A DNA stretch of 64,000 nucleotides, taken from Sphingomonas aracearum. GTDB taxonomy: Bacteria; Pseudomonadota; Alphaproteobacteria; Sphingomonadales; Sphingomonadaceae. Made by a program: the position numbers and the translations under genes. The notes under the pieces were generated by a model, which was not told the origin of the DNA, ran no database searches, and saw only the letters and a list, made by a program, of their open reading frames with translations. Shown here piece by piece: positions 1-8,559 of the stretch. Every line of letters begins with the position of its first letter. Within the stretch, counting starts at the first letter, position 1. The stretch lies in the NCBI RefSeq assembly GCF_003345355.1, contig NZ_QQNB01000004.1, positions 62,001-126,000 of the forward strand, given 5' to 3'.

Positions 1-162
1 CTCGGCCAGCCGAACCAGGAGGATCTGGTCAATCATCTGGCAAGAGGCAGCGACACAAAGATCGCCGAACTGAGCGCACTGGCTTTGGACCTAAGGCCGC
101 TTAAGTCGACCGTCGATCTTAGTCTGGCAATACATCAACCCGACGACAGGCAGGAAAGCTAA
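1..162 (+). CDS. C-terminal end of an unidentified protein (partial)
   Basis: Frame 1 is open from the first base and ends in TAA, giving 53 residues with ordinary soluble composition (start LGQPNQEDLVNHLARG, end HQPDDRQES). There is no recognisable domain, and the start lies outside the window. It could be a gene tail or a chance open stretch; I cannot assign a function. Confidence 0.35.
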   Translation, partial: LGQPNQEDLVNHLARGSDTKIAELSALALDLRPLKSTVDLSLAIHQPDDRQES

Positions 163-578
163 AGTTCGCGCAATGACGCAGCCAACTCTGATGCTGCCCC
201 GTTGAAGCGATCGGAGCGAGGATCAGGTGTTTGACGAACTCGCGGACGCGAACGATGTGATTGAGGAGCCAGGGAAGTGCGTGACGGCACGTCACTCGGC
301 AAGGTCGTGATCGCGCCCGCAACTGTGAACAGCGAAGCGTAGCACGGCTCGCGCTGACCGAACCGTCGGGAGCTGACATACTCTCTGGGGGTGAACATCG
401 GCACGCAAGCCATCGCATGGTGCCTTGCGGCAGAGTTCGACAGGCCCGCTCCTGGATTGCGCCGTTCGGGTTGATGGTTATCGTGCAGGTTGGGAGTGCT
501 TGGACGGTGAGGCATGCCATCGGCCTTGTCGTATTCACGCGCCGAATGAGCGATATTTTTTGAGGGGCACGATCATCC
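163..578. other. Gene-poor gap upstream of the GTPase operon
   Basis: No convincing gene. Minus-strand frames contain pieces such as AGAITTLPSDV and RVREFVKHL that faintly recall the C-terminus of a LysR regulator split by a frameshift, but this is too weak to call. The last bases, with a GAGGGGC ribosome-binding-like stretch, lead into the ATG of the next gene. Confidence 0.3.
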
Positions 579-2702
579 ATGCATCTCGGCACACCGGAAG
601 CCTATCTCAAGACGCTGGTTCGCCAATTGAACAGCGTGAACGTCGCCACCGGCTATCTGCCGGAGGAGGAGCGGGAGGAGTTCGTGCCCGAGCTGCATCG
701 GGCGCTCCGTGCCTGTCAGATGATCAGCCTGATCTACGGCCACACGGTGATCGCCGTCGCGGGCAGCCAGGGGGCCGGAAAAACCACGCTGGTACGCGAG
801 CTTTACGGCCTGGATGACAGCTGGCTGGCTGGCGACAACGGACAGGGTGAGCGGGTACCGGTGATGGTGTTGGAGGACGAGGCCGTGACCGCTCCACAAG
901 GCTTCCTGTACCGCTGGACCGACGAGGTGGGAACGGAGGGGATGCGCGGCACGCCTGTGTCGCCCGCGGCGTTCGGGAATGCGACGCGAGCGTGGAGCGG
1001 CAACACGCTGGAGCTGCCGGTGCTCCGGGTACCCGTTCGGCATGCTGGCGGGCGGTCCAAAGCCGGCTTCATGCTGCTGCCTGGATACGAGGAAATCAAC
1101 GACAGAAATGAGTCATGGCAGGCGTTCATGCGCCTGGCCCTAGTCGCCGCCAGTGCCTGCGTGCTGGTAACGGACGGCAGCCTGCTGGCGCAGCATCACG
1201 ACACCATCCTGATCGATCTCAAGGAGCAGCAATTGGCCGGCGTCGAGCCGGTGATCGCGATCGCTAAGACGGAGAAAATGGCCGAGGAACGCCGAGCGGA
1301 GCTGCGTGTCACCGCCGCGACACGTTTCGGCGTGCCAGAGGGGCGCACCATCTGCACCGGCAGCGGGAACGCTACGGAATGGGAGGGGCCATTGCTTGCC
1401 GCCCTTGGCCGTCATGGCGGGGTCGGCGCGGAAACACGCGCGCGTCAGCTGAAGGATCTGGAGAAGCTTGGGCGTATGGTCGGAATCGTAGTGAACGAGG
1501 CTCGACGCGCCGTTCGAACGTCAGCAAATCTGTCCGACGACGGCGAGACGCTGCTGGACGTCCTGAGAGAGCTAGAGGATGCGGTCAGCGCGACGCGTTC
1601 CCGCTATGAAAGCGGGTTGAGTAAGGCTCTGGGCGGCGTTGCGAAGGCTGCCGGCGAAGCGGCCAAAGCAGACTATATCGCAGCTGAGATGGGCTGGTCG
1701 AATGCGGGCCGACAGGTGGCGGAATGGGCGTTGCTGGCGTCGCACAAGAGCGAGCAGCGCGCGGCCGACCGGCTGCGTGCGGCAATCCTGGAGGCCGGGG
1801 GTGGGGCGGCGTTTGCGTCGACGCACGCAGAGCTGCTGGCCGGCTTGGCCAAGGACTCGCTCGCCCTGGCCCTTGCTCCGCCCGTTCCGGCCAGCGGAGC
1901 GCTGGTCGAGCATGCAAGCACCCCGAGCGCGGAGTCCCTCGCTACACTGGGCATGCTGGTGACCGCACATCCGCCCAAAACGACGAGCCTTAACCTGATG
2001 CAGGCCCAGTCGCTCCGGCGGGAGATCCGGCAGCTGCCGGCGATCGCGGCCGGCTATCTATCTGCCATGCAAACCGCGGTTGCGACGTCGGCGGTGCCTG
2101 AAGAGGTGTCCGGGTTGCCCGACCTGCTGAAGGCGGGAACGGATACGATCAACAGCATGAACGGGCTGACAAAAGGGCTGGTCAAGGCCGCGGCGGCGGT
2201 GCTGGTGATCGATGCAGCGGATGGCGAGATCGACAGCATACCTGGCCTGGTTAACGGGATCGCCTCCGCGATCGGCTTTGCCGGGGCTGCCTCTAGCGGT
2301 GCCGCCGCAGGAACCGTGGCTGCCGGAACAGCAACCGGAACCGCGGCTGCTGGGACGGCAACTGGAACGGTCGCGGCCACTGTTGCGACAGGCGCCGGCA
2401 TCGCAGTAGGTGCGGCCGTGGTCGCTTATGCCGGGATCGAGGTGCTGAGCCGCCATCAAGCCCAGGGCGCCGAACAGGCGAGGACGGCCGCCGTTGCCGC
2501 AATTCGCGACCAGAAGGTGCGTCACCTTGCAGCGTTCGACGAGATGATGGGCTGGCTCAAGGGGCGGGTAAACGAGCAATTGCAGATCATGCTGCGACTG
2601 GACGAGATGCTGGGCCACAGGCTGCGTGCGCAGCTCGCGATCAGCGACTTGGCGAACACGCGCGCCTGGTTCCAGGAAGAAGCGCGGGCGCAGATCGCCT
2701 GA
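579..2702 (+). CDS. P-loop GTPase-like protein with Ala/Gly-rich hydrophobic segment (operon gene 1)
   Basis: A 707-residue protein. A Walker A/G1 motif GSQGAGKTT lies at residues 62-70, a G3-like LPGYE at about 167-171 and a G4-like IAKTE at about 228-232, so an N-terminal GTPase-type domain is likely, with divergent switch motifs. The middle is helical. Residues ~555-625 form a long Ala/Gly/Thr-rich hydrophobic stretch containing a duplicated GTATGT unit, which could insert into or lie on membrane. This layout (GTPase head, helical stalk, membrane-active segment) resembles bacterial dynamin-like proteins, but I cannot place it in a named family. Its stop codon shares one base with the ATG of the next gene (TGATG), so the two are probably translationally coupled and their products may act together. 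Function is unknown. Confidence 0.8.
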   Translation: MHLGTPEAYLKTLVRQLNSVNVATGYLPEEEREEFVPELHRALRACQMISLIYGHTVIAVAGSQGAGKTTLVRELYGLDDSWLAGDNGQGERVPVMVLEDEAVTAPQGFLYRWTDEVGTEGMRGTPVSPAAFGNATRAWSGNTLELPVLRVPVRHAGGRSKAGFMLLPGYEEINDRNESWQAFMRLALVAASACVLVTDGSLLAQHHDTILIDLKEQQLAGVEPVIAIAKTEKMAEERRAELRVTAATRFGVPEGRTICTGSGNATEWEGPLLAALGRHGGVGAETRARQLKDLEKLGRMVGIVVNEARRAVRTSANLSDDGETLLDVLRELEDAVSATRSRYESGLSKALGGVAKAAGEAAKADYIAAEMGWSNAGRQVAEWALLASHKSEQRAADRLRAAILEAGGGAAFASTHAELLAGLAKDSLALALAPPVPASGALVEHASTPSAESLATLGMLVTAHPPKTTSLNLMQAQSLRREIRQLPAIAAGYLSAMQTAVATSAVPEEVSGLPDLLKAGTDTINSMNGLTKGLVKAAAAVLVIDAADGEIDSIPGLVNGIASAIGFAGAASSGAAAGTVAAGTATGTAAAGTATGTVAATVATGAGIAVGAAVVAYAGIEVLSRHQAQGAEQARTAAVAAIRDQKVRHLAAFDEMMGWLKGRVNEQLQIMLRLDEMLGHRLRAQLAISDLANTRAWFQEEARAQIA

Positions 2703-4624
2703 TGTCCAGCCTCTGGCGGCAGCTGCATGCCCGCACACGGGCGTGGGCGATTGAGGCGAACGAGACATGGCTCGCCTCGCTGTCGCGCGATGCGCGGGGT
2801 GGAGCCCAGCGGAACCCGGAAGCCAGAGTGGTCCTGTTCGGGCCGACGCAGGTGGGAAAGACTACGCTGCTGCTGACGCTGCTGGGCATCCGCGACGATG
2901 CGGCCGCGGAGGTGGAAACGGTGCTGCGCGGTGGCCGCGTCCATGGTCAATCGTCCACCGCGCTGCCGATGCGCTACCTGCGGTCGCGTGACAACCAGTG
3001 GCGAATCGATACGGCCGACACGCCCGGTCTGTCGGCGGAGGCGGTGCGCGCGCATCTGGGGACGGTTCGCGCCGCGGTAGAGGACGGGCGCCACCAGAGC
3101 ACCGATCCGGTGACGCTGTTCCTTCCCGCCGACCACTTTGCCGTGGGTGAACCAGCGGTGCGCGTGTCCGTGCTGGACCTGCCCGGCATCGCCGCGGCCG
3201 CACCCAGGGAGCGGTTGCTGGTCGAGCGGATCGCCCGTCGGCATCTGCCCGCCGCCAGCCTGATCCTGCTGGTCGGCCACGCGTCTAAGCTCGGCATGCT
3301 GGACCCCGTTGAGTTGGGACGCCAGCTGGAGGAGCTGAAGGGCTGGATGCGCTCGCGGCTGCGCTACCGTCTGGTGCTAACCTACACATTCGACCAAGAA
3401 TCAATGGAGCGCCGGTTCAAAGACATGCCCGACCTTGAGGCGGTGCGCGCGCACTTCGTGGAGCAGATCGGGCTGTTCGGTTTTCCCGTCGAACCGACGC
3501 TGAGCAAGCGGCTCTACCCATTGGACTTCGGCAAGAGCTGGAGCGATCAACTCGCGAAACCGGGGGCGTATCGCGACTGGGCGGCGGCGGTGCGGGCGCA
3601 GGGTCTGCACGCGCTGGAGGAGGATATCGCCCGATCCTGCGAAGGCGACACCCGGTTGCGGATCAGCCAGGAGGTGGGCGAGCAGACGGTCTGGCGTGTC
3701 GAGATGCTGCGCCAGGAGCGGACGGACGCGCTGACGGCCGCACGGAACGACCTGCGCCGGGGCCGAGCAAAGGTGCAGGTGGTGCAAAGGACAAAGACGC
3801 GGTGGGAGCGACGGCTGGACGACGCCACAAAGGCGCGGGACACGCTGAACGCCGCGCTGGCCGGGATCGAGGCCGTGGTTCGGACGCAGGTGACCGCGAT
3901 CCCCATTGCTGTGAGCTACGCGCCCGACGGAACGCTGACCCTGATGGACGAGGAGGGCAAGCCGGTATTGCCCCATGTCGACGCGCTGGCGGCGTGGTTG
4001 CAAGCCGACCAAGACAAGCTCGTTGACGCGTGCGAGTGCATCGCGAGAACGCTGAGCGAACGGGCAGGCCTGCATCCCCCCGTGGCTGCATCAGAGTGTG
4101 TTGAAGCGATGAAGCAGGCCTACGACGCCCAGTGTGCGCAGCTTGGCGCGGGCAAGTACTGGACGTGGCTGTCCGGGCAATTCGCCGAGGATTGCCAGAG
4201 GCTGCAAAAGGCTGCCTTGGAGCGTCGTAGGGTGATCGTTAGAACCCTGCCCGCGCAGCTTCGCGACGCGGTACGGGAGGAACGGAGCAGGCGTGCCCGG
4301 CGACAACGGCAAGCGGTCGTGCGCTGCAGTAACCTAGACAAGCTGAAGCTTCGGCTGACGGCAAAGCTGGCTGATTCGCGCGCAGATTTCAGGCGCACCT
4401 GGAACGATCTGCGACAGAAGCGCGATGCTTTACGTCACGATCAGAAACGACTCGCTGACTTCGACGCGCATATGGCGCAAGGCTATGCCGCGGAAAGCTT
4501 GACGATCGGCAAGAGGATCATCGCAGCGACGTACGAGGGTAACGCCGCAGTGGTGCTGGCAAATCTGTGCGGCCTGCGCTTGGCCCGTCAAACACACCTT
4601 CTCATTTGTCCAAATGCTGCATGA
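2702..4624 (+). CDS. P-loop GTPase-like protein with coiled coils (operon gene 2)
   Basis: A 640-residue protein. G1 motif GPTQVGKTT is at residues 47-55, a G3-type DLPG at 159-162 and another DTPG at 106-109; the G4 position (TYTFD, about 227-231) departs from NKxD. The C-terminal half is rich in Arg, Lys, Glu and Leu, with heptad-like stretches near residues 330-400 and 520-600, suggesting coiled-coil stalks. It overlaps the previous gene by one base and the next by four (ATGA), so all three look co-translated. Paired GTPases in one operon are typical of heteromeric dynamin-like proteins such as LeoABC. That parallel is inferred from architecture only, and the sequence is not similar enough by eye to claim homology. 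Confidence 0.8.
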   Translation: MSSLWRQLHARTRAWAIEANETWLASLSRDARGGAQRNPEARVVLFGPTQVGKTTLLLTLLGIRDDAAAEVETVLRGGRVHGQSSTALPMRYLRSRDNQWRIDTADTPGLSAEAVRAHLGTVRAAVEDGRHQSTDPVTLFLPADHFAVGEPAVRVSVLDLPGIAAAAPRERLLVERIARRHLPAASLILLVGHASKLGMLDPVELGRQLEELKGWMRSRLRYRLVLTYTFDQESMERRFKDMPDLEAVRAHFVEQIGLFGFPVEPTLSKRLYPLDFGKSWSDQLAKPGAYRDWAAAVRAQGLHALEEDIARSCEGDTRLRISQEVGEQTVWRVEMLRQERTDALTAARNDLRRGRAKVQVVQRTKTRWERRLDDATKARDTLNAALAGIEAVVRTQVTAIPIAVSYAPDGTLTLMDEEGKPVLPHVDALAAWLQADQDKLVDACECIARTLSERAGLHPPVAASECVEAMKQAYDAQCAQLGAGKYWTWLSGQFAEDCQRLQKAALERRRVIVRTLPAQLRDAVREERSRRARRQRQAVVRCSNLDKLKLRLTAKLADSRADFRRTWNDLRQKRDALRHDQKRLADFDAHMAQGYAAESLTIGKRIIAATYEGNAAVVLANLCGLRLARQTHLLICPNAA

Positions 4625-5040
4625 CCGACGCTACCGACCCCGACATCGAAGCATTGGAGAAGCTGCTGGAAAAGCTGATCGCCACTCCCGTCGAGAAGGT
4701 GATGAGTGAGAAGTTGAAAAAAACGCAGGGCGTTTTAAAGGCGCTCAGCAGCGATCTTAACGACATGAAGGATGGCTTGGACACATCCGGTAGGCAGGTC
4801 GAGACCATTACAATTAGCCTCAACCAGTTGGGCGATCAACTAGGATGCGTCGCCATGCAACATGAGCATTGGCACGCCGAATTGCGGGCGGCGCTCGCGA
4901 CCATGACGGAGCAAAGAAACGCCCAGAATGAGTCGGCGGTACTCTCACAACGTAAACAGCTTCACCGCCTGCTCCTGCTCATGCCGAGTGCCGGTTTGCT
5001 CTCAGCTGCAGCGGTCGAACTAATTCATCAATTGCTTTAG
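4621..5040 (+). CDS. Small coiled-coil protein with C-terminal hydrophobic helix (operon gene 3)
   Basis: A 139-residue protein starting at the ATG that overlaps the upstream stop codon (ATGA); a longer reading from 4567 would overlap gene 2 further and is less likely. Residues ~10-110 are helical with heptad spacing (EALEKLLEKLIATPVEKV onward). The last ~25 residues are hydrophobic (LLLLMPSAGLLSAAAVELI) and could form a tail anchor. No known domain is recognised. Its position suggests an accessory or membrane-anchoring partner of the two GTPases. Confidence 0.65.
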   Translation: MTDATDPDIEALEKLLEKLIATPVEKVMSEKLKKTQGVLKALSSDLNDMKDGLDTSGRQVETITISLNQLGDQLGCVAMQHEHWHAELRAALATMTEQRNAQNESAVLSQRKQLHRLLLLMPSAGLLSAAAVELIHQLL

Positions 5041-5226
5041 GTAGTTAGCTCCGTATGCATAAAAATTAGAAGGCCGAGAAGAAATCTGAACGAAACTGAA
5101 GGCTGTTAAGCGTCTTATATTTAGATGGCCGCGATATTTTCTCGGCCATAATGGGTCGCAACTTGCTCAATCAGCCAACGGCTCGCGAGGCTATACCCAA
5201 GAACGCCGAGCAGGAGTGATGAGTAG

Positions 5227-5880
5227 GTGGCAGGCAGCGGAGCGAAGGTAGCGCGCGTCTATCTGCGGGTGAGTACGGTCGATCAGGACCTGGCGCGGCA
5301 GGAGAACATCGTGGCCGGCGCCAAGGCGGCCGGCTTCTACGTGGCAGCGGTGTACCGGGAGAAGGCGTCGGGCGCGCGGCCCGACCGGCCCGAGCTGTTG
5401 CGCATGGTAGCGGACCTGCAGCCGGGCGAGGTGGTGGTAGCCGAGAAGATCGACCGGATCAGCCGCCTGCCGCTGCCGGAGGCGGAGCTGCTGGTGCAGA
5501 CGATCCGGGGCAGGGGGGCGCGCCTCGCAGTGCCGGGGATCGTGGACCTGTCCGACCTGGTGGCCGACAGCGCGGGCGTGGCGCGCATCGTGCTGGAGGC
5601 AGTGCAGGACATGCTGCTGCGGGTGGCGCTGCAGACGGCGCGCGACGACTACGAGACGCGCCGCGAGCGGCAACGCGAGGGCATTGAGGTCGCGAAGAGG
5701 GCGGGGCGTTACACCGGACGCAAGCCGGATCTCGCCCACCATCGACGCATCGTAGGTCTGCGGGAGGCGGGCATGAGCATCGCGAAAACTGCGGAGCTCG
5801 CCGGATGCAGCATAGCTCACGTCAAGCGCGTGACCGCAATCCATCGCTCGAGGGCGACTCCGCCTCAGCAGGGTGACTGA
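5227..5880 (+). CDS. Serine recombinase (resolvase/invertase family), orphan
   Basis: A 217-residue protein with the resolvase N-terminus YLRVSTVDQD (catalytic Ser), the EKIDRISR region and a C-terminal helix-turn-helix (residues ~175-205, with GMSIAKTAELAGCS). The start is a GTG with GGAG about ten bases upstream. There is no transposase next to it, so it is a solitary recombinase. The spacer before it has an imperfect palindrome, ATGGCCG and CGGCCAT separated by 11 bases (about 5124-5150), which could be a recombination or operator site. Confidence 0.85.
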   Translation: MAGSGAKVARVYLRVSTVDQDLARQENIVAGAKAAGFYVAAVYREKASGARPDRPELLRMVADLQPGEVVVAEKIDRISRLPLPEAELLVQTIRGRGARLAVPGIVDLSDLVADSAGVARIVLEAVQDMLLRVALQTARDDYETRRERQREGIEVAKRAGRYTGRKPDLAHHRRIVGLREAGMSIAKTAELAGCSIAHVKRVTAIHRSRATPPQQGD

Positions 5881-6016
5881 GTTCATGCATGTCTCATCGC
5901 CGATCGTAATGTTCTAAACAGCATCGCGGATCGGGCAAGGCGCTAGGGTCAGGATCTGTGCGGTACCGCCCCCCTACCGCATCGGCAACGTTGATTATCC
6001 TGCCGGGCGGCATCGA

Positions 6017-6685
6017 TCAATCTTGCGCGAGCGCAGCGAACACATGTCGCATTTGTATAGAGGGAGGGGGATCGCTGCTTTCCTGAAGGGTCAAACCGGA
6101 CCACAGCGAAAGAAGGATGCGCGCCAGTTGAATGCTCGGTATGACCGGCGTCAGGCCGGTACGTCGTAGTAGATGGGACATTACACCGGCGAAAGCGGAC
6201 TCGTACGCGATCTTGACCGGTTCGAAGCGAGCACGGAACGCGGCGTTGCGACGTGCGTGCAGGTGAAGTTCGACCACCAGAACCGAATAGCTGGCGTCGA
6301 CGGACAAGGCATCCAGACTGGCACCGATCGTATCCAGGATGGCTTCCGCCGTTTGATACCGGGTGTCTGCCACCAACATGTCGAACTTTCTTGCGAGGTT
6401 CGCCATATGCTCTTCGACCAGCGTGAAGAGCAGATCGTCCTTGCTGGCGAAATACGAATAGAATGCGCCCTGCGAAAAGCCGGCGCGTTCGCAGATGCCT
6501 CGAATCGAGGCGGCTGCGACCCCTCCTGCAACGATCAGCCCTATCGCGGCGTCGAGCAGTCGTGTCCGCGTCTCCATGCGCATCTCGGGACGCTTCCTGC
6601 GGCGTGGTACCGTCTGCGTCGTCGGTGTCGTCTCATAATCCACCGACACCAGATGCAGCCCGTTGGCGTCAAGGGCAACAGCCAC
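6017..6685 (-). CDS. TetR/AcrR family transcriptional regulator
   Basis: The helix-turn-helix domain is clear: ETRTRLLDAAIGLIVAGG, then SIRGICERAGFSQGAFYSYF, followed by a helical ligand domain of the usual length. It is divergent from the catalase-peroxidase-exporter operon and very probably represses it and itself through the palindrome between them. The start is uncertain. The GTG at 6685 gives 222 residues; an ATG at 6583, with AGGA nine bases upstream, would give a more typical N-terminus just before the DNA-binding helices. The inducer cannot be read from sequence. Confidence 0.9.
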   Translation of the reverse strand: MAVALDANGLHLVSVDYETTPTTQTVPRRRKRPEMRMETRTRLLDAAIGLIVAGGVAAASIRGICERAGFSQGAFYSYFASKDDLLFTLVEEHMANLARKFDMLVADTRYQTAEAILDTIGASLDALSVDASYSVLVVELHLHARRNAAFRARFEPVKIAYESAFAGVMSHLLRRTGLTPVIPSIQLARILLSLWSGLTLQESSDPPPSIQMRHVFAALAQD

Positions 6686-6700
6686 ACAGGCATTGCAACT

Positions 6701-6720
6701 AATATATCGCTTGATATGTT
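6701..6720. promoter_or_regulatory. Palindromic operator between TetR gene and target operon
   Basis: A 20-bp near-perfect palindrome with core ATATC-GCTT-GATAT and flanking AA/TT, with one mismatched pair. It lies midway between divergent starts and includes a TATATT that could be the -10 of the regulator promoter. This is a classic TetR-type operator arrangement; the assignment is inferred from position and symmetry. Confidence 0.65.
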
Positions 6721-6752
6721 AATGACGCCCGCCTCAATGAAAGCCGTCATCC

Positions 6753-7841
6753 GTGACCACCCGCCGCCCCATCGCCTATCGCGACGATCTCGAAATCGAG
6801 CAGCCCGACGAAGCTGCGCTGACGCGTGAGATCGTGGCTCGAATGGCGGCGACACAGGCTGCTCACGCAGAGCGGCATCATCATGCGCACCGAGACGCAC
6901 ATGCGAAGAGCCATGCGATCCTGAAAGGGCGGATGACAGTCCATCAGGATCTGCCTGCCGAATTGGCGCAGGGCATCTTCGCCCACCCTGGCGAACATGA
7001 GATCGTAGCTCGACTGTCATCGGCGCCGGGTGATATTCACAGCGATGCAGTGCCGGCCCCGCGCGGCTTTGCGGTCAAGGTCATCGGCGTTGGGGGCGAG
7101 CGCCTGTCACCCACCCTCGGGGGGGCCAATCAGGATTTCCTGATGGTCAATTTTCCGACGCTCGCCTTTGGTACGATCGCCAAATACAAGGTCATGCTGG
7201 GTCTGCTTGAAAAGAACGCGGACGCGCCTGAGGCGGCGCAGCGGCTGATCGCCGCTGCCGCGCGTGGCGTGAAGGGCGCCGTGGAGGCGCTAGGCGGCAG
7301 CCCTAATGCCACGCTTGACGGACTGGCGCGCGACCATGCGAACATGCTGGGCGAGACATTTTATACGCAGGCGGCAATCCGCTACGGCGATCATGTTGCG
7401 AAACTGTCGCTGGCGCCGGTCGGGGGGGTGGCCGAACTGACCGGACGGCAGGTCGAGGCGGGCTTCTCGACCATGCGTGACGCGGTAGTCGACCATTTCC
7501 GGCACGCCGGCGCCACCTACGAATTACGCGCGCAGCTATGCGTCGACCCGGATACAATGCCGATCGAGGACGCGGCGGTCCTGTGGGATCCTGCCCTTTC
7601 ACCGCATCGCGCGATCGCAACGCTGACCTTCCCTCCCCAGGATGCCTATGCCCCGGCCAGACAGGTGCATGGCGACGACCATCTCGCCTTCAACCCGTGG
7701 AACGGGGTCGCGGCGCATCGGCCGCTCGGCGGCATCATGCGAATCCGCAAGGCAGCGTATGAATCGTCCTCCAGCCAGCGGCACAGGCTGAATGCCGTGG
7801 CTCGGCGCGAACCACGCTCGCTTGATGAAATTCCGGACTGA
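6753..7841 (+). CDS. Catalase-family heme protein
   Basis: A 362-residue protein of the short catalase-like family (catalase core without full monofunctional catalase length). Family features are the distal KSHAILKGRMTVH region (residues ~48-60), the substrate-channel stretch RLSSAPGDIHSD, PRGFAVKV, NQDFLMVNFPTL, and a C-terminal NPWNGVAAHRPLGGIMRIRK followed by a Tyr (AAYESS) in the place of the proximal heme ligand. It begins at GTG; the nearby ATGs are out of frame. It is first in a nine-gene operon that also encodes a DyP peroxidase, suggesting peroxide or lipid-hydroperoxide chemistry. Related proteins include allene-oxide-synthase-like enzymes, so peroxidase or hydroperoxide rearrangement is as likely as true catalase activity. 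Confidence 0.85.
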   Translation: MTTRRPIAYRDDLEIEQPDEAALTREIVARMAATQAAHAERHHHAHRDAHAKSHAILKGRMTVHQDLPAELAQGIFAHPGEHEIVARLSSAPGDIHSDAVPAPRGFAVKVIGVGGERLSPTLGGANQDFLMVNFPTLAFGTIAKYKVMLGLLEKNADAPEAAQRLIAAAARGVKGAVEALGGSPNATLDGLARDHANMLGETFYTQAAIRYGDHVAKLSLAPVGGVAELTGRQVEAGFSTMRDAVVDHFRHAGATYELRAQLCVDPDTMPIEDAAVLWDPALSPHRAIATLTFPPQDAYAPARQVHGDDHLAFNPWNGVAAHRPLGGIMRIRKAAYESSSSQRHRLNAVARREPRSLDEIPD

Positions 7842-7863
7842 TCCGAACCAGAAGGAGCCGTTC

Positions 7864-8559
7864 ATGGCCGACAGTAAAGATCCCAGGCTTGATGACGAAA
7901 CCCGTCTGCAAGAGTTCCGTCGCCTCGCCGCAGAAATCGCCGCCGATGCCCCCACGCTGGCCAGGATCGCGATCGAAGGCTTGATCCGCAACCACAACCC
8001 TCTGTTCAAGGGCACCGCCGGGTCGGCGGGCCGGGCCGGCCGGCAATCGGGCAATGTGTCCGAACTGACTGCAATCGCCAAACTCAAGCCTGGCGGCGGC
8101 GACCGGCTGCGTCGCATCTTCAACCTGACCGGCGGCAATTTCGACGGCGCCCAGAAAGTTTCGACGCTGCATGACATGCGTTTCGTCCTGTTCGACGACG
8201 ACACGCGCATCCTGTTCGCTACGGCGTACGACGGTGACTGGGATACCTATATCAACGACTTCGCGACCAAGATCCCTGACCTGATGGATCTCTTGTTCGC
8301 CAATGTCGAAGGGTGGCCGGGGATTGCCTCGCCTGACGTGAAGGATTTCATCGCCGATCACCAGATCGACGCGGCCGGTTGGTTCGTCGCCAACCCGCAG
8401 GTGACGGTTGTGGACGTGCGGCGGCTGCAGCGGATGGAGACGGCGCTCGATGCCTTCCTCGATACAATGGCCGGCAACACCGCTGTGGACCCCGCGACAC
8501 GGGACGCGCTGGCCCTGCTGTCCAAGCAGGTGTCGGTGCCGCACGGAGTGGATTACTGA
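7864..8559 (+). CDS. DyP-associated protein of unknown function
   Basis: A 231-residue protein starting at an ATG preceded by AGAAGGAG; an earlier in-frame ATG at 7792 lies inside the catalase-like gene and lacks this site. There is no signal peptide. The segment STLHDMRFVLFDDDTRILFATAYDGD could form the alpha/beta ferredoxin-like unit also used in DyP peroxidases, but without heme-binding residues. Its stop overlaps the peroxidase ATG by one base, so a structural partner or electron-transfer role with that enzyme is plausible. Function unknown. Confidence 0.8.
   Translation: MADSKDPRLDDETRLQEFRRLAAEIAADAPTLARIAIEGLIRNHNPLFKGTAGSAGRAGRQSGNVSELTAIAKLKPGGGDRLRRIFNLTGGNFDGAQKVSTLHDMRFVLFDDDTRILFATAYDGDWDTYINDFATKIPDLMDLLFANVEGWPGIASPDVKDFIADHQIDAAGWFVANPQVTVVDVRRLQRMETALDAFLDTMAGNTAVDPATRDALALLSKQVSVPHGVDY

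Noticed and set aside
163..515. Minus-strand frames as a LysR pseudogene
   Set aside because: Only two short fragments resemble a LysR tail, in different frames; too weak to annotate.
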